Part shown: one piece after another, positions 29,192-37,148 of the stretch | How the letters are laid out: each line of letters opens with the position of its first letter | Position numbering within the stretch: the first letter of the stretch is position 1 | Assembly (NCBI RefSeq): GCF_000832125.1 | Contig: NZ_JPRK01000005.1 | Coordinates: 310,001-374,000 of the forward strand | Origin: Flavobacterium hibernum | Lineage (GTDB): Bacteria > Bacteroidota > Bacteroidia > Flavobacteriales > Flavobacteriaceae | DNA: 64,000 nt | Reading direction: 5' to 3' | Notes under the pieces: generated by a model | What the model was told of the DNA's origin: nothing | Seen by the model: the letters and a program-made list of their open reading frames with translations, nothing else | Database searches by the model: none | Position numbers and translations under genes: made by a program

Positions 29192-29472
29192 ACTTAAATT
29201 GTTTAAAAATTATTTAAATCCATTCAAAATAGCCGATAAAGTGAGGCTTTTTATCGTTTATTGGGATAAAAATATAAAATATTTTAACATTTCCAAAAAA
29301 TAAGTTAAATAGTGAATTGTAAAATTAACAATTGTTAAAGTCAAAAATCTCAAACCACCAGTAAACATAACATCTTCGTTATCAAAACAAACGAAAAATA
29401 TTTTCAAAAAAAATAAGGAAATTTTAATGAAATTTAAAAAAATAGGAAAATACGCAATTTTAATTACTTAAA

Positions 29473-29973
29473 TCAAAACAATCCTGCACGGTTTTGCCAA
29501 ACAATGCTAACAAAAATACCTAAGTAAATAATACAGAATAGAAAATTTACAAAACTTGAAGCGATAAAACCAAGTAACGAACCTGTTGCTGCTTTTAGTG
29601 CACGTTGATGATTTTTAGAATCATAAATTAACTCGCCCACAAATGCACCTACAAAAGGGCCAATAATAACTCCAAAAGGTATAGGAGTCAAAATACCAAC
29701 TATTAAACCAATATTAGTTCCCCAGATTCCGTAAGAGCTACCACCAAATTTTTTGGTTCCTTTAGCAGGAATCACATGATCCAGAATGGTAATAACAATC
29801 GTTAACAAAAGTGTGATACCTAAAACCCAATAATTGTTCTCGACCGCTTTTGTTAAATATAGTAATAATAAACCAACCCAACAACTTGACAATCCGGGTA
29901 AAACTGGCAAAAAACTACCAAAAATACCAATAATCATACATATAAAACCAAGTAGTAACAATAGTGAATCCAT
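29473..29973 (-). CDS. DUF456 family membrane protein
   Basis: This 166-residue protein has four to five predicted membrane helices and the DUF456 signatures LPGLSSCWVGLLLLY near the N-terminus and FGGSSYGIWGTNIGLIVG in the middle, with PFGVIIGPFVGAFVGE. The function is unknown. It is divergent from the next gene with a 49-bp gap. A 280-bp AT-rich gap on its other side (29192-29472) shows no gene or convincing hairpin. Confidence 0.88.
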   Translation of the reverse strand: MDSLLLLLGFICMIIGIFGSFLPVLPGLSSCWVGLLLLYLTKAVENNYWVLGITLLLTIVITILDHVIPAKGTKKFGGSSYGIWGTNIGLIVGILTPIPFGVIIGPFVGAFVGELIYDSKNHQRALKAATGSLLGFIASSFVNFLFCIIYLGIFVSIVWQNRAGLF

Positions 29974-29984
29974 ATATTTTTTTG

Positions 29985-29992
29985 TAATTTTG
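29985..29992 (+). promoter_or_regulatory. -7 promoter box for the 30023 gene
   Basis: TAATTTTG matches TAnnTTTG exactly, 30 bp before the ATG at 30023. Confidence 0.5.
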
Positions 29993-30022
29993 TACCTACA
30001 AACTTATTAATAAAACCAATCA

Positions 30023-30406
30023 ATGCGACAGTTTATACAATTCCTATTATGCGCTTCATTGATTATCCTAATGAACAACAATATATATGCCCAAACCAAA
30101 AAACTTTCGATAAACGATCAATTGGTTCAAGACAGCATTTATAAAAGTACTAAGAAAAAGGTATTAAATTTTTCGATGAAAGATTTCGACAATCTTTTTT
30201 TTGAATTTTTCAATGCCAAAAGCGATCCAAATAAAACCTTGAGCAAAGCTGAGTTTTATAATTACACTGTTCAAATAGCCACTTTTTCTGACAGGCTAGC
30301 TTCTTTATATCCTGATCAAAAGCAAGTTGCAGCAGAGAACAAAGAAAAATGGCTTTCAGAAAGCTATGAAGAATATTTAGAATACAAAGCTTCTCAAAAA
30401 AAATAA
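30023..30406 (+). CDS. Small secreted hypothetical protein
   Basis: This 127-residue protein has a signal peptide (1-23, ending IYAQ). The mature part is helical and charged, with NFSMKDFDNLFFEFFNA and EKWLSESYEEYLEYKA. No family was recognised. It lies between divergent DUF456 and a TonB-domain lipoprotein on the same strand; the spacing of 47 bp with its own -7 box for the next gene suggests separate transcripts. Confidence 0.65.
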   Translation: MRQFIQFLLCASLIILMNNNIYAQTKKLSINDQLVQDSIYKSTKKKVLNFSMKDFDNLFFEFFNAKSDPNKTLSKAEFYNYTVQIATFSDRLASLYPDQKQVAAENKEKWLSESYEEYLEYKASQKK

Positions 30407-30409
30407 TTG

Positions 30410-30417
30410 TATTTTTG
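30410..30417 (+). promoter_or_regulatory. -7 promoter box for the 30454 lipoprotein gene
   Basis: TATTTTTG matches TAnnTTTG exactly, starting 3 bp after the upstream stop and 36 bp before the TTG start codon. Confidence 0.5.
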
Positions 30418-30453
30418 TGTCCTAATTAGTACACTCAATCCAACATCAAAATC

Positions 30454-30939
30454 TTGAAGCAATTTTTCCTTCTTTTAATTATATTATTTTTCAATTCTTG
30501 TCAATATTTTGAGAAGCAGGTTCCGTCTGAAAAAGAGTTACTACAAAAAGAATTAAAATCGATTAACTGGAAACAAGTTGATGAATACCCATCAGTCTCA
30601 AACTGCGAAAAAATAGCAGATAAAAAACTACGCAAACAATGTTTTTTTGAAGTAATGTCTCAGCTTATTCAGCAAAAACTAGATATTGATACGCTCTCAA
30701 TAATGTATCCGGAATTAGATACAATCGAAGTAAAAGTTACTGTATTTCCTAATGCTACCATGAAATTTGAGCCACAATTCCCTAAAGATTCTGTTGCTTA
30801 CGACACTATTAAAATTGATAGTATTTTGCATGCCCGTTTAGTCGATTTCCCAAAGATAAACCCAGCCATTAAACGTGGGATTCCAGTAAAAACTCAATTT
30901 ATTCTACCTGTTATTCTTAAAGCTAAAACTGAGAAATAG
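30454..30939 (+). CDS. Lipoprotein with a TonB C-terminal-like domain
   Basis: This 161-residue protein starts with TTG at 30454, the only start that keeps the lipoprotein signal (FFNSC, Cys16). The rest resembles the C-terminal domain of flavobacterial TonB-like proteins: a CEKIADKKLRKQCFFEVMSQ helix with paired cysteines, a beta region, then a degenerate ending RGIPVKTQFILPVILK. Unlike true TonB it has no membrane helix or proline-rich linker and would sit on a lipid anchor. It probably cannot energise receptors with ExbBD; the role is unknown. It is convergent with the glycosyltransferase gene 9 bp away. Confidence 0.7.
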   Translation: MKQFFLLLIILFFNSCQYFEKQVPSEKELLQKELKSINWKQVDEYPSVSNCEKIADKKLRKQCFFEVMSQLIQQKLDIDTLSIMYPELDTIEVKVTVFPNATMKFEPQFPKDSVAYDTIKIDSILHARLVDFPKINPAIKRGIPVKTQFILPVILKAKTEK

Positions 30940-30948
30940 ACATTAAGA

Positions 30949-32052
30949 TTATTTCCCAAATCTTCGCTCTTTCCACTCATAAGAGCCAAACAAACTATAC
31001 AAAGCTACTACAGAACTGAAAAAAGGATAAAGTAGACTACTCAAAAGCAAACTTTGAATTCTATTCTTACTTAAGAATCGATTTGTTATATAAAGCAAAA
31101 TAAAATCGATAATAAACTTGAAAGCAAGTATTAAAACTAAAACTTCCCAGAGCAAAATTCTAAAAGCAACCAGTACAAATCCAATTACGATAGTAAGATT
31201 GCCAAAAAAAACAATCAATCCTAAAAACTTTCCAAAACTACTTTCATAAGAACCTGTTTTCGCGGCCCACCGTACTCTTTGATGAAATAAAGATTTCCAA
31301 TTTTCTGTTGGTTTCGTGATAACAATAGCTTCCTTCGCTTTTAAATAATGAACTTCGTTTGGAAATAAATTTGCAGCTTTTTGCAATAAAAAAACATCAT
31401 CCCCACTGGCTATTTTATTATTTCCGTCGAATCCGTTTAGCGATTCGAATAATGATTTTTTGTACGCAAAATTAGCCCCATTACACATAAAAGCGCTCTT
31501 TAATCCAAAACTCCCAATTGTAGCGCCTTGCAAACTTGTTAAATCTAGTTGCTGAAAATGATCTAAAAAAAAGTTCTCACATTGATACGTAACCGCGCCA
31601 GCCAACATGGAAATATTATGTTTTTGAATATAATTATCGAACGTTAAAAGCCAATTTTCAGGAACCAAACAATCAGCATCTGTAGTAATAACCCAATTGG
31701 TTTTTACATGTTGCATTGCTGTTGTAATAGCATCTTTTTTAGGAGAATTTGAAACACGAATATTGTCTATAATTGATAATTGATAATTAACAATCGATAA
31801 TTGAAACTTCTCTTTAGAACTATCATCAACCAAAATCACTTCATATAAATCCGTCGGATAATTTAAATTAGAAAAGCTCTGTAAAAGATTAGGTAAATTC
31901 TCGGCTTCATTCCTAAACGGAACTACAATTGTAAAAGTTGTTTGCGGTTTTAAATCTGTTTTCTGATAGCTTTTTACTTTAAAAAAACCATAAACAAGCA
32001 AAACAATACTTATCGCATAAATGATTAATATGAGAAACAAACCAGAAATCAT
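30949..32052 (-). CDS. Family 2 glycosyltransferase, membrane-bound
   Basis: This 367-residue GT-A enzyme has an N-terminal membrane helix (about 3-25), TIVVPFRNEAENLPNLLQSF (41-60), VILVDDSS (72-79), the metal motif ITTDADCLVPENW and QRVRWAAKTGSYES (a QxxRW acceptor-site motif), with C-terminal membrane helices after about 285. It probably adds sugars to a lipid carrier or lipid. It overlaps the start of nothing but the stop of the upstream flippase-like gene by 4 bp (ATGA), so the two are translationally coupled. Residues 83-96 form a tandem heptad QLSIVNY/QLSIIDN encoded by AT-rich intergenic-type repeat; see findings. Confidence 0.88.
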   Translation of the reverse strand: MISGLFLILIIYAISIVLLVYGFFKVKSYQKTDLKPQTTFTIVVPFRNEAENLPNLLQSFSNLNYPTDLYEVILVDDSSKEKFQLSIVNYQLSIIDNIRVSNSPKKDAITTAMQHVKTNWVITTDADCLVPENWLLTFDNYIQKHNISMLAGAVTYQCENFFLDHFQQLDLTSLQGATIGSFGLKSAFMCNGANFAYKKSLFESLNGFDGNNKIASGDDVFLLQKAANLFPNEVHYLKAKEAIVITKPTENWKSLFHQRVRWAAKTGSYESSFGKFLGLIVFFGNLTIVIGFVLVAFRILLWEVLVLILAFKFIIDFILLYITNRFLSKNRIQSLLLSSLLYPFFSSVVALYSLFGSYEWKERRFGK

Positions 32053-32993
32053 TCCGCTGGTTTTGTTTTAAAATTCAGAACAAAATAACTCCCTAAAACA
32101 ACTGGTAGAACCACATTCAAGAACCACATTAATGTACTAATAAAAACGACGATCCATTCGTTTACACCAAGAATTCCAAAGAAATATATAGCAACACTTC
32201 CTTTTACTGCAAAATCCAGAAACTGAAATGTTGGCAATGATGATGCTAAAAAATAAACGGATGCGATGGTTGCCATTAAAATAAAGTACGGCAACTCAAC
32301 ATCAAAAGCCAGAAACAAAAAGTAATATTGATGCGAAAAAACCAAATAACGCAAAATTCCAAAAAGAATGTTTTTACGATGAACTGATTTTGGAATTTCA
32401 TTAATCTTATGCACTAATTTTTCAATCGAATATCCTTTTATTTTGATTTTCTTTAGAGAGAATAAAACGATCAAAACCAAAATAAATCCACCAAATAAAA
32501 TCGCAACTGTTTTGGTCGTAATCACATTATAATTAACATTGAAATACATTAATCCAAAGATTCCAAAAATGATGGTCAGAATCATTTGAATTCCGTTGCA
32601 GATCAGGTTTAAGAAAACTACTTTTTTAGCTTCAGATTTCGGGTAGAACAATGCCTTTCCTGCATACTCTCCTACTCCATTTGGTGTAAAAATTCCAGCA
32701 GTTAATGCTGCCAAAACTTGTTTTGTAGCTTCTAAGAAAGAAATTTCATGAATAACTTTGGCCAGATTCTGCCATTTCAGAATCTCGAAATAGCGATTTA
32801 AAACACTCAAAAGCAATATAAAACTGATTCCTAAAACCGATTGATTTTTGCGAAACAATGTGATGAACTTTTGCCAATCGAGTTTGTCATTATTCGCCAA
32901 TTGATCGTAAATAAAATAAAATGCGCCACCTACAATCAAAAGTTTGACTAGAAGAACTAGGAATTGTTTAGCTTTGTGAGGAATTGAAATCAT
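32049..32993 (-). CDS. Lysylphosphatidylglycerol synthase/flippase-type membrane protein
   Basis: This 314-residue protein has about eight predicted membrane helices and the LPG_synthase_TM/AglD-like motif FTPNGVGEYAGKALFY (about 98-113). Family members act as lipid flippase domains or unknown lipid-linked carriers; no synthetase domain is present. The gene is coupled to the glycosyltransferase by a 4-bp overlap, so a joint role in glycolipid formation is likely. A -7 box lies only 4 bp before the ATG, implying a leaderless message. Confidence 0.85.
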   Translation of the reverse strand: MISIPHKAKQFLVLLVKLLIVGGAFYFIYDQLANNDKLDWQKFITLFRKNQSVLGISFILLLSVLNRYFEILKWQNLAKVIHEISFLEATKQVLAALTAGIFTPNGVGEYAGKALFYPKSEAKKVVFLNLICNGIQMILTIIFGIFGLMYFNVNYNVITTKTVAILFGGFILVLIVLFSLKKIKIKGYSIEKLVHKINEIPKSVHRKNILFGILRYLVFSHQYYFLFLAFDVELPYFILMATIASVYFLASSLPTFQFLDFAVKGSVAIYFFGILGVNEWIVVFISTLMWFLNVVLPVVLGSYFVLNFKTKPAE

Positions 32994-32997
32994 GCTG

Positions 32998-33005
32998 CAA
33001 AAGTA
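32998..33005 (-). promoter_or_regulatory. -7 promoter box directly before the 32993 start codon
   Basis: On the minus strand 33005-32998 reads TACTTTTG, an exact TAnnTTTG. The box ends 4 bp before the ATG, so transcription would start at or near the first codon. Confidence 0.45.
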
Positions 33006-33084
33006 AGCAAATGTGCCAATTAGAAAATTAGAAAATGTGGCAATTTTTCTAAACCTGAAACTTTAAACTTGAAACAAAAACCTC

Positions 33085-33639
33085 TTGACAAAAGAACGCA
33101 TCATATTAGGTATTGACCCAGGAACAACGATTATGGGTTTTGGATTGATAAAAGTTATCAATAAAAAAATGGAATTTTTGCAATTAAACGAATTGCAATT
33201 ATCCAAATACGACAATCATTACCAAAAACTAAAGATCATTTTTGAGCGTACTATTGAGTTAATCGAAACGCACAATCCTGACGAAATTGCTATTGAAGCT
33301 CCTTTCTTTGGTAAAAACGTACAATCAATGTTAAAACTTGGTCGCGCACAAGGTGTTGCAATGGCCGCAGGACTTTCGAGAGATATTCCGATTACCGAAT
33401 ATGAGCCTAAAAAAATAAAGATGGCTATTACCGGAAACGGAAACGCCAGTAAAGAACAAGTTGCAAAAATGCTTCAACAACTATTAGGTTTAAAAGAATT
33501 ACCTAAAAATCTCGATTCTACAGATGGTTTGGCAGCAGCGGTTTGTCATTTCTTTAACTCTGGAAAAATAGTTGCCGGAAAAAGTTATACAGGTTGGGAT
33601 GCTTTTGTGAAACAAAACGAAGAACGTGTTAAAAAATGA
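33085..33639 (+). CDS. ruvC: Crossover junction endonuclease RuvC
   Basis: This 184-residue enzyme starts with TTG at 33085, which places ILGIDPGTTIMGFGL at the N-terminus as in all RuvC proteins. The four acidic metal ligands are Asp11 (GIDPG), Glu71 (AIEAPFFG), Asp144 and Asp147 (LDSTDGLAAA); the last pair has the same spacing as in E. coli. It resolves Holliday junctions as a dimer with RuvAB. It is divergent from the flippase-like gene. The next gene, hemW, follows after a 97-bp repeat tract. Confidence 0.97.
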   Translation: MTKERIILGIDPGTTIMGFGLIKVINKKMEFLQLNELQLSKYDNHYQKLKIIFERTIELIETHNPDEIAIEAPFFGKNVQSMLKLGRAQGVAMAAGLSRDIPITEYEPKKIKMAITGNGNASKEQVAKMLQQLLGLKELPKNLDSTDGLAAAVCHFFNSGKIVAGKSYTGWDAFVKQNEERVKK

Positions 33640-33735
33640 GATAATGTGTCAATTAGATAATTAGATAATTCCTGTATTACGGATATTTAGTATGTAATTG
33701 ACACATTATCTAATTGACACATTATCTAATTAAAA
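33640..33735 (+). repeat. AT-rich TGTCAATTAGATAATT-type repeat tract
   Basis: Units of GTGTCAATTAGATAATT and their inverses (GACACATTATCTAATT twice near the end) fill the gap between ruvC and hemW. It is the same family as 8487-8696. Confidence 0.75.
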
Positions 33736-33736
33736 A

Positions 33737-34894
33737 ATGTCAGGAATATACATTCATATACCTTTTTGCAAGCAGGCTTGTAATTATTGTGATTTTCATT
33801 TTTCGACTTCGATGAAAAAGAAAGACGAGATGGTTTTGGCTTTAGCCAAAGAAATTGTCATGCGTAAAAATGAGTTTAAACTTTTCGACTCCGCTCAAAA
33901 TGACAACCAAATTGAAACCATTTACTTTGGTGGCGGAACACCTTCTGTTTTGAGCAATGACGAAATTAATCATCTCATAAATACTATTTACGATAATTAT
34001 AATGTTATCGAAAATCCCGAAATAACACTAGAAGCCAATCCTGATGATCTGTCGACTGAACGAATAATCGAATTATCTAAGAGTCCAATAAACAGATTAA
34101 GCATTGGGATTCAATCTTTTTATGAAGATGATTTAAAGATGATGAATCGTGCTCATAATTCGGCAGAAGCCATAAATTGTTTGACCGAAGCAACAAAATA
34201 TTTCGATAATATTTCACTTGATTTGATTTACGGGATTCCAGGATTGACAGATGAAATGTGGAAAAAAAATATCGAAACAGCTTTGAGTTTTGGTATTCCG
34301 CATATTTCGAGTTATGCTTTGACTGTTGAACCCAAAACTGCTTTAAGGAAACTAATCGATACCGGAAAAATTGCAGAACCACAAGATGAAGTTGCTTCCA
34401 ATCATTTTATGATTTTGGTCGAAACGCTTCAAAAAAACGACTTTATTCATTATGAATTATCGAATTTTGGAAAAGAAGGTTATTTCTCCAAAAACAATTC
34501 GGCTTATTGGCTGGGCAAAAAATACATCGGAATTGGTCCTTCGGCACACAGTTACGATGGTGAAAAAAGAGGCTGGAATATTGCCAATAATTCACTTTAT
34601 ATAAAATCAATTCAGGAAGACAAACTCCCTCTTGAAACTGAAATCCTGACAATATCAGATCGTTATAACGAATATATTATGACGGGATTACGAACAATTT
34701 GGGGTGTATCTTTAGAGAGAATTGAAAATGAATTTGGATTGGAATATTTGAATTACCTCAACAAACAATCTCAAAAATTCCTAAATGACGATTTACTTTC
34801 AATAGAAAACAACATTTTAAAACCAACTCCTAAAGGAAAATTTTTGACTGATGGAATTGCTTCAGATTTATTTTATCTAAATTTGGAAGAATAA
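33737..34894 (+). CDS. hemW: HemW-type radical SAM protein (heme chaperone)
   Basis: This 385-residue protein has the radical-SAM cysteines at Cys11, Cys15 and Cys18 in IPFCKQACNYCDF, followed by FGGGTPSVLS and LEANPDDLS. The C-terminal HemW/HemN domain includes LSNFGKEGYFSKNNSAYW and IGIGPSAHSYDG. HemW binds heme and inserts it into respiratory enzymes; it is not a true coproporphyrinogen dehydrogenase. Residues about 47-58 (FKLFDSAQNDNQ), directly before the conserved ETIYFGGGTP, are encoded by a segment matching the intergenic palindrome at 13238-13260. This looks like a small in-frame insertion. Confidence 0.93.
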   Translation: MSGIYIHIPFCKQACNYCDFHFSTSMKKKDEMVLALAKEIVMRKNEFKLFDSAQNDNQIETIYFGGGTPSVLSNDEINHLINTIYDNYNVIENPEITLEANPDDLSTERIIELSKSPINRLSIGIQSFYEDDLKMMNRAHNSAEAINCLTEATKYFDNISLDLIYGIPGLTDEMWKKNIETALSFGIPHISSYALTVEPKTALRKLIDTGKIAEPQDEVASNHFMILVETLQKNDFIHYELSNFGKEGYFSKNNSAYWLGKKYIGIGPSAHSYDGEKRGWNIANNSLYIKSIQEDKLPLETEILTISDRYNEYIMTGLRTIWGVSLERIENEFGLEYLNYLNKQSQKFLNDDLLSIENNILKPTPKGKFLTDGIASDLFYLNLEE

Positions 34895-34981
34895 AAATTG
34901 AACGCTAATAAAACGGATGCAAGCAACGTTGATAAATCCGTGAAATCTGCGTTAGAATATCCGTAAAATCCACGTTCCATT
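34895..34981. repeat. Intergenic hairpin repeat
   Basis: Imperfect inverted pieces (GAACGCTAATAAAACGGAT against ATCCGTAAAATCCACGTTCC, and CGTTGATAAATCCGTGAAAT) fill this short gap. Confidence 0.65.
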
Positions 34982-35752
34982 ATGCTAGCACTACTTGACA
35001 ACAAATATCAGATAGACATATCAAAACCAATCGATATTTCGATTCCGTTAACCAATACTGATGAAAATCCAATTGCCTGGTATATTGAAAAACCGGTTAT
35101 TGAACCTGTTGTTTTTGGCGATTGGATTGGTAAAGTTTCTGAAGGGAAATCTTCGACTAATTTCAATAATATTTTTTTTAATCCGCATGGACATGGAACT
35201 CATACGGAATGTTTAGGCCATATTACGAATGATTTTTATAGCATCAATCAGTGCTTGAAACAGTTTTTCTTTTTTGCAAAATTGATTACAGTTGAACCTG
35301 AAAAAATTGGAGATGATTTTGTGATAACTAGAAAGCAAGTTCAGAATGCGTTGAGCGCTTTGACTTCACTCAGTATGACAAACGAGGCTTTAATAATTCG
35401 AACGCTTCCAAATCAAAGAGACAAAAAATCTAGAAAATACTCGAATACAAATCCTCCTTATTTATCTGAAGAGGCTGCGATATTTATCCGCGAAAGCGAA
35501 ATTCAGCATTTACTAATTGATTTACCAAGTGTCGACAAAGAACATGACGAAGGAAAATTATTGGCTCACAAAGCTTTTTGGAACGTAAAAGACACTTTGA
35601 ACTTGAACACTGATGCAAGATTGAATGCAACAATTACTGAAATGATTTTTGTTCCTGATGAAATTGAAGATGGAGAGTATATACTAAATCTTCAAATTGC
35701 TTCGTTTGAAAATGATGCAAGTCCAAGCAAACCAATTTTATATAAGATTTAA
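34982..35752 (+). CDS. Cyclase-family metal-dependent hydrolase (kynurenine formamidase-like fold)
   Basis: This 256-residue protein has the family's metal motif as NPHGHGTHTECLGHI, with His71, His74, Glu76 and His80 as probable zinc ligands. Most relatives have HxGTHxDxPxH, so a Glu replaces the usual Asp here. The fold includes the N-terminal DISIPLTNTDENPIAWYIE segment. The substrate is unknown; kynurenine formamidase proper is only one of several activities in this family, and no kynurenine genes are nearby. Confidence 0.82.
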   Translation: MLALLDNKYQIDISKPIDISIPLTNTDENPIAWYIEKPVIEPVVFGDWIGKVSEGKSSTNFNNIFFNPHGHGTHTECLGHITNDFYSINQCLKQFFFFAKLITVEPEKIGDDFVITRKQVQNALSALTSLSMTNEALIIRTLPNQRDKKSRKYSNTNPPYLSEEAAIFIRESEIQHLLIDLPSVDKEHDEGKLLAHKAFWNVKDTLNLNTDARLNATITEMIFVPDEIEDGEYILNLQIASFENDASPSKPILYKI

Positions 35753-35757
35753 AAGTC

Positions 35758-35893
35758 GCCACGAATTTCCCGAATTTACACGAATTATACTTGTATTTTT
35801 TTGCCACAGATTACAAGATTTACACAGATTTAATCCTTTAATCTGTGGCAGAATAAAAAAAATTCGCGGAAATTAGTGAAATTCGCGGCAAAA
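35758..35893. repeat. Compound palindrome of the CCACAGATTA type
   Basis: Nested inverted repeats: GCCACGAATTTCCCGAATTT against AAATTCGCGGCA, and GCCACAGATTACAAGATT against TTTAATCTGTGGCAG. They resemble 17955-18107. No other feature was found in this gap. Confidence 0.78.
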
Positions 35894-35905
35894 AAACAAT
35901 AAACT

Positions 35906-36304
35906 ATGATTAGTGTCTCAACAGATAAAGCTAAACTTGACATTCCTTTCATCCAAAATTTCCTGAAGGATATTTATTGGGCTGCGGGACGAACGATTGA
36001 AGAAGTTCAAACTACTATTGATGCTTCGGTTTGTTTTGGAATTTACTTAAACGACAAACAAATTGGTTTTGCCAGAGTAATTACTGATTATGTTGTTTTT
36101 GGATATGTAATGGATGTTTTTATTACTGAGGAACATCGCGGAAAAGGATATTCGTCTGTTTTAATTGAAACGATGATGAATGAACCTGTCCTAAAAGACA
36201 TTAAAATCTGGAGATTAGCCACAACGGATGCTCACTTTTTATATGAGAAATTTGGTTTTAAGGCTTTGGAACATTCGGAAAAAATGATGGAAAAGAAATT
36301 ATGA
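35906..36304 (+). CDS. GNAT-family N-acetyltransferase
   Basis: This 132-residue GNAT protein has DVFITEEHRGKGYSSVLIE, with the acetyl-CoA pyrophosphate loop (R/Q-x-x-G-x-G/A) in HRGKGY, and a C-terminal YEKFGFKALE. It acetylates an unknown amine. It is the first of a compact run; the stop codon overlaps the ATG of the next gene by 4 bp. Confidence 0.88.
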   Translation: MISVSTDKAKLDIPFIQNFLKDIYWAAGRTIEEVQTTIDASVCFGIYLNDKQIGFARVITDYVVFGYVMDVFITEEHRGKGYSSVLIETMMNEPVLKDIKIWRLATTDAHFLYEKFGFKALEHSEKMMEKKL

Positions 36305-36651
36305 AAACAATTATTAAACTCGAAGAATTAGGCTTATTTATTCTCGGAATCTATTTATTTGGTCTTTTGAGTTTTGAATGGTGGTGGTTTTTGATTTTAA
36401 TTTTAGCGCCAGATTTATCTATGCTTGGTTATATATTTGGGAATAAAAACGGAGCGTTTTTCTACAATGTATTTCATCACAGAGGAATTGCAGTTTTACT
36501 ATATATTTTAGGCAGTTATTTTAAAATTGAACTCTTGCAGCTTATTGGTGTTATTTTGTTTTCGCATGCGGCTATGGATCGATTTTTTGGTTATGGCTTG
36601 AAATATGAAAAAGGCTTTAAATACACTCATTTAGGTGAAATTGGTAAATAA
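36301..36651 (+). CDS. DUF4260 family small membrane protein
   Basis: This 116-residue protein has about four hydrophobic segments and DUF4260 features: FEWWWFLILILAPDLSMLGY, YNVFHHRGIAV and a C-terminal SHAAMDRFFGYGLKYEKGF. The function is unknown. It is coupled to the GNAT gene by ATGA overlap and followed 8 bp later by a YjbR gene. Confidence 0.85.
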   Translation: MKTIIKLEELGLFILGIYLFGLLSFEWWWFLILILAPDLSMLGYIFGNKNGAFFYNVFHHRGIAVLLYILGSYFKIELLQLIGVILFSHAAMDRFFGYGLKYEKGFKYTHLGEIGK

Positions 36652-36659
36652 AATTTGAT

Positions 36660-37028
36660 ATGAATTTAGAAACATTTTACGAATATTGTCTTTCAAAAAA
36701 AGGCGTGAGCGAACATTTTCCTTTTGATGAAGACACTTTGGTTTTTAAGGTTGGCGCAAAAATGTTTGTTTTATCTTCATTGTCGCAATGGGAAAAAAAC
36801 GAACCATCTGTCAATTTAAAGTGCGATCCGGAACGTGCGCAAGAACTAAGAGCTGAATATGACGAAATAAAACCGGGATTTCATATGAGCAAAGTACATT
36901 GGAATACGGTCGCTTTAAATGGGAGTTTATCCAATACTATGATCAAAGAATTGATTGATCATTCATATGAATTGGTTTTCAAAAGTTTGACTAAGAAAAT
37001 TCAGAATGAAATTATTGACCTGAGATAA
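36660..37028 (+). CDS. MmcQ/YjbR family DNA-binding-like protein
   Basis: This 122-residue protein has the MmcQ/YjbR fold features: LSKKGVSEHFPFDEDTLVFK at about 12-31, then MFVLSSLSQWEKNEPSVNLK, and a C-terminal GFHMSKVHWNTVAL. These small proteins have a double-wing DNA-binding-like fold, but their role is unproven. It is the third gene of a likely operon with GNAT and DUF4260. Confidence 0.87.
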   Translation: MNLETFYEYCLSKKGVSEHFPFDEDTLVFKVGAKMFVLSSLSQWEKNEPSVNLKCDPERAQELRAEYDEIKPGFHMSKVHWNTVALNGSLSNTMIKELIDHSYELVFKSLTKKIQNEIIDLR

Positions 37029-37148
37029 ATTTTTTACCGAACTGGCGGAGCAATTAAAAAATTAGGCATTACATTTGCAACGTAAGATAAAAAACTTAGC
37101 AACTCAATCTTGACAATATCGGGATTGTAAATTAGCAACTTATAAAAC

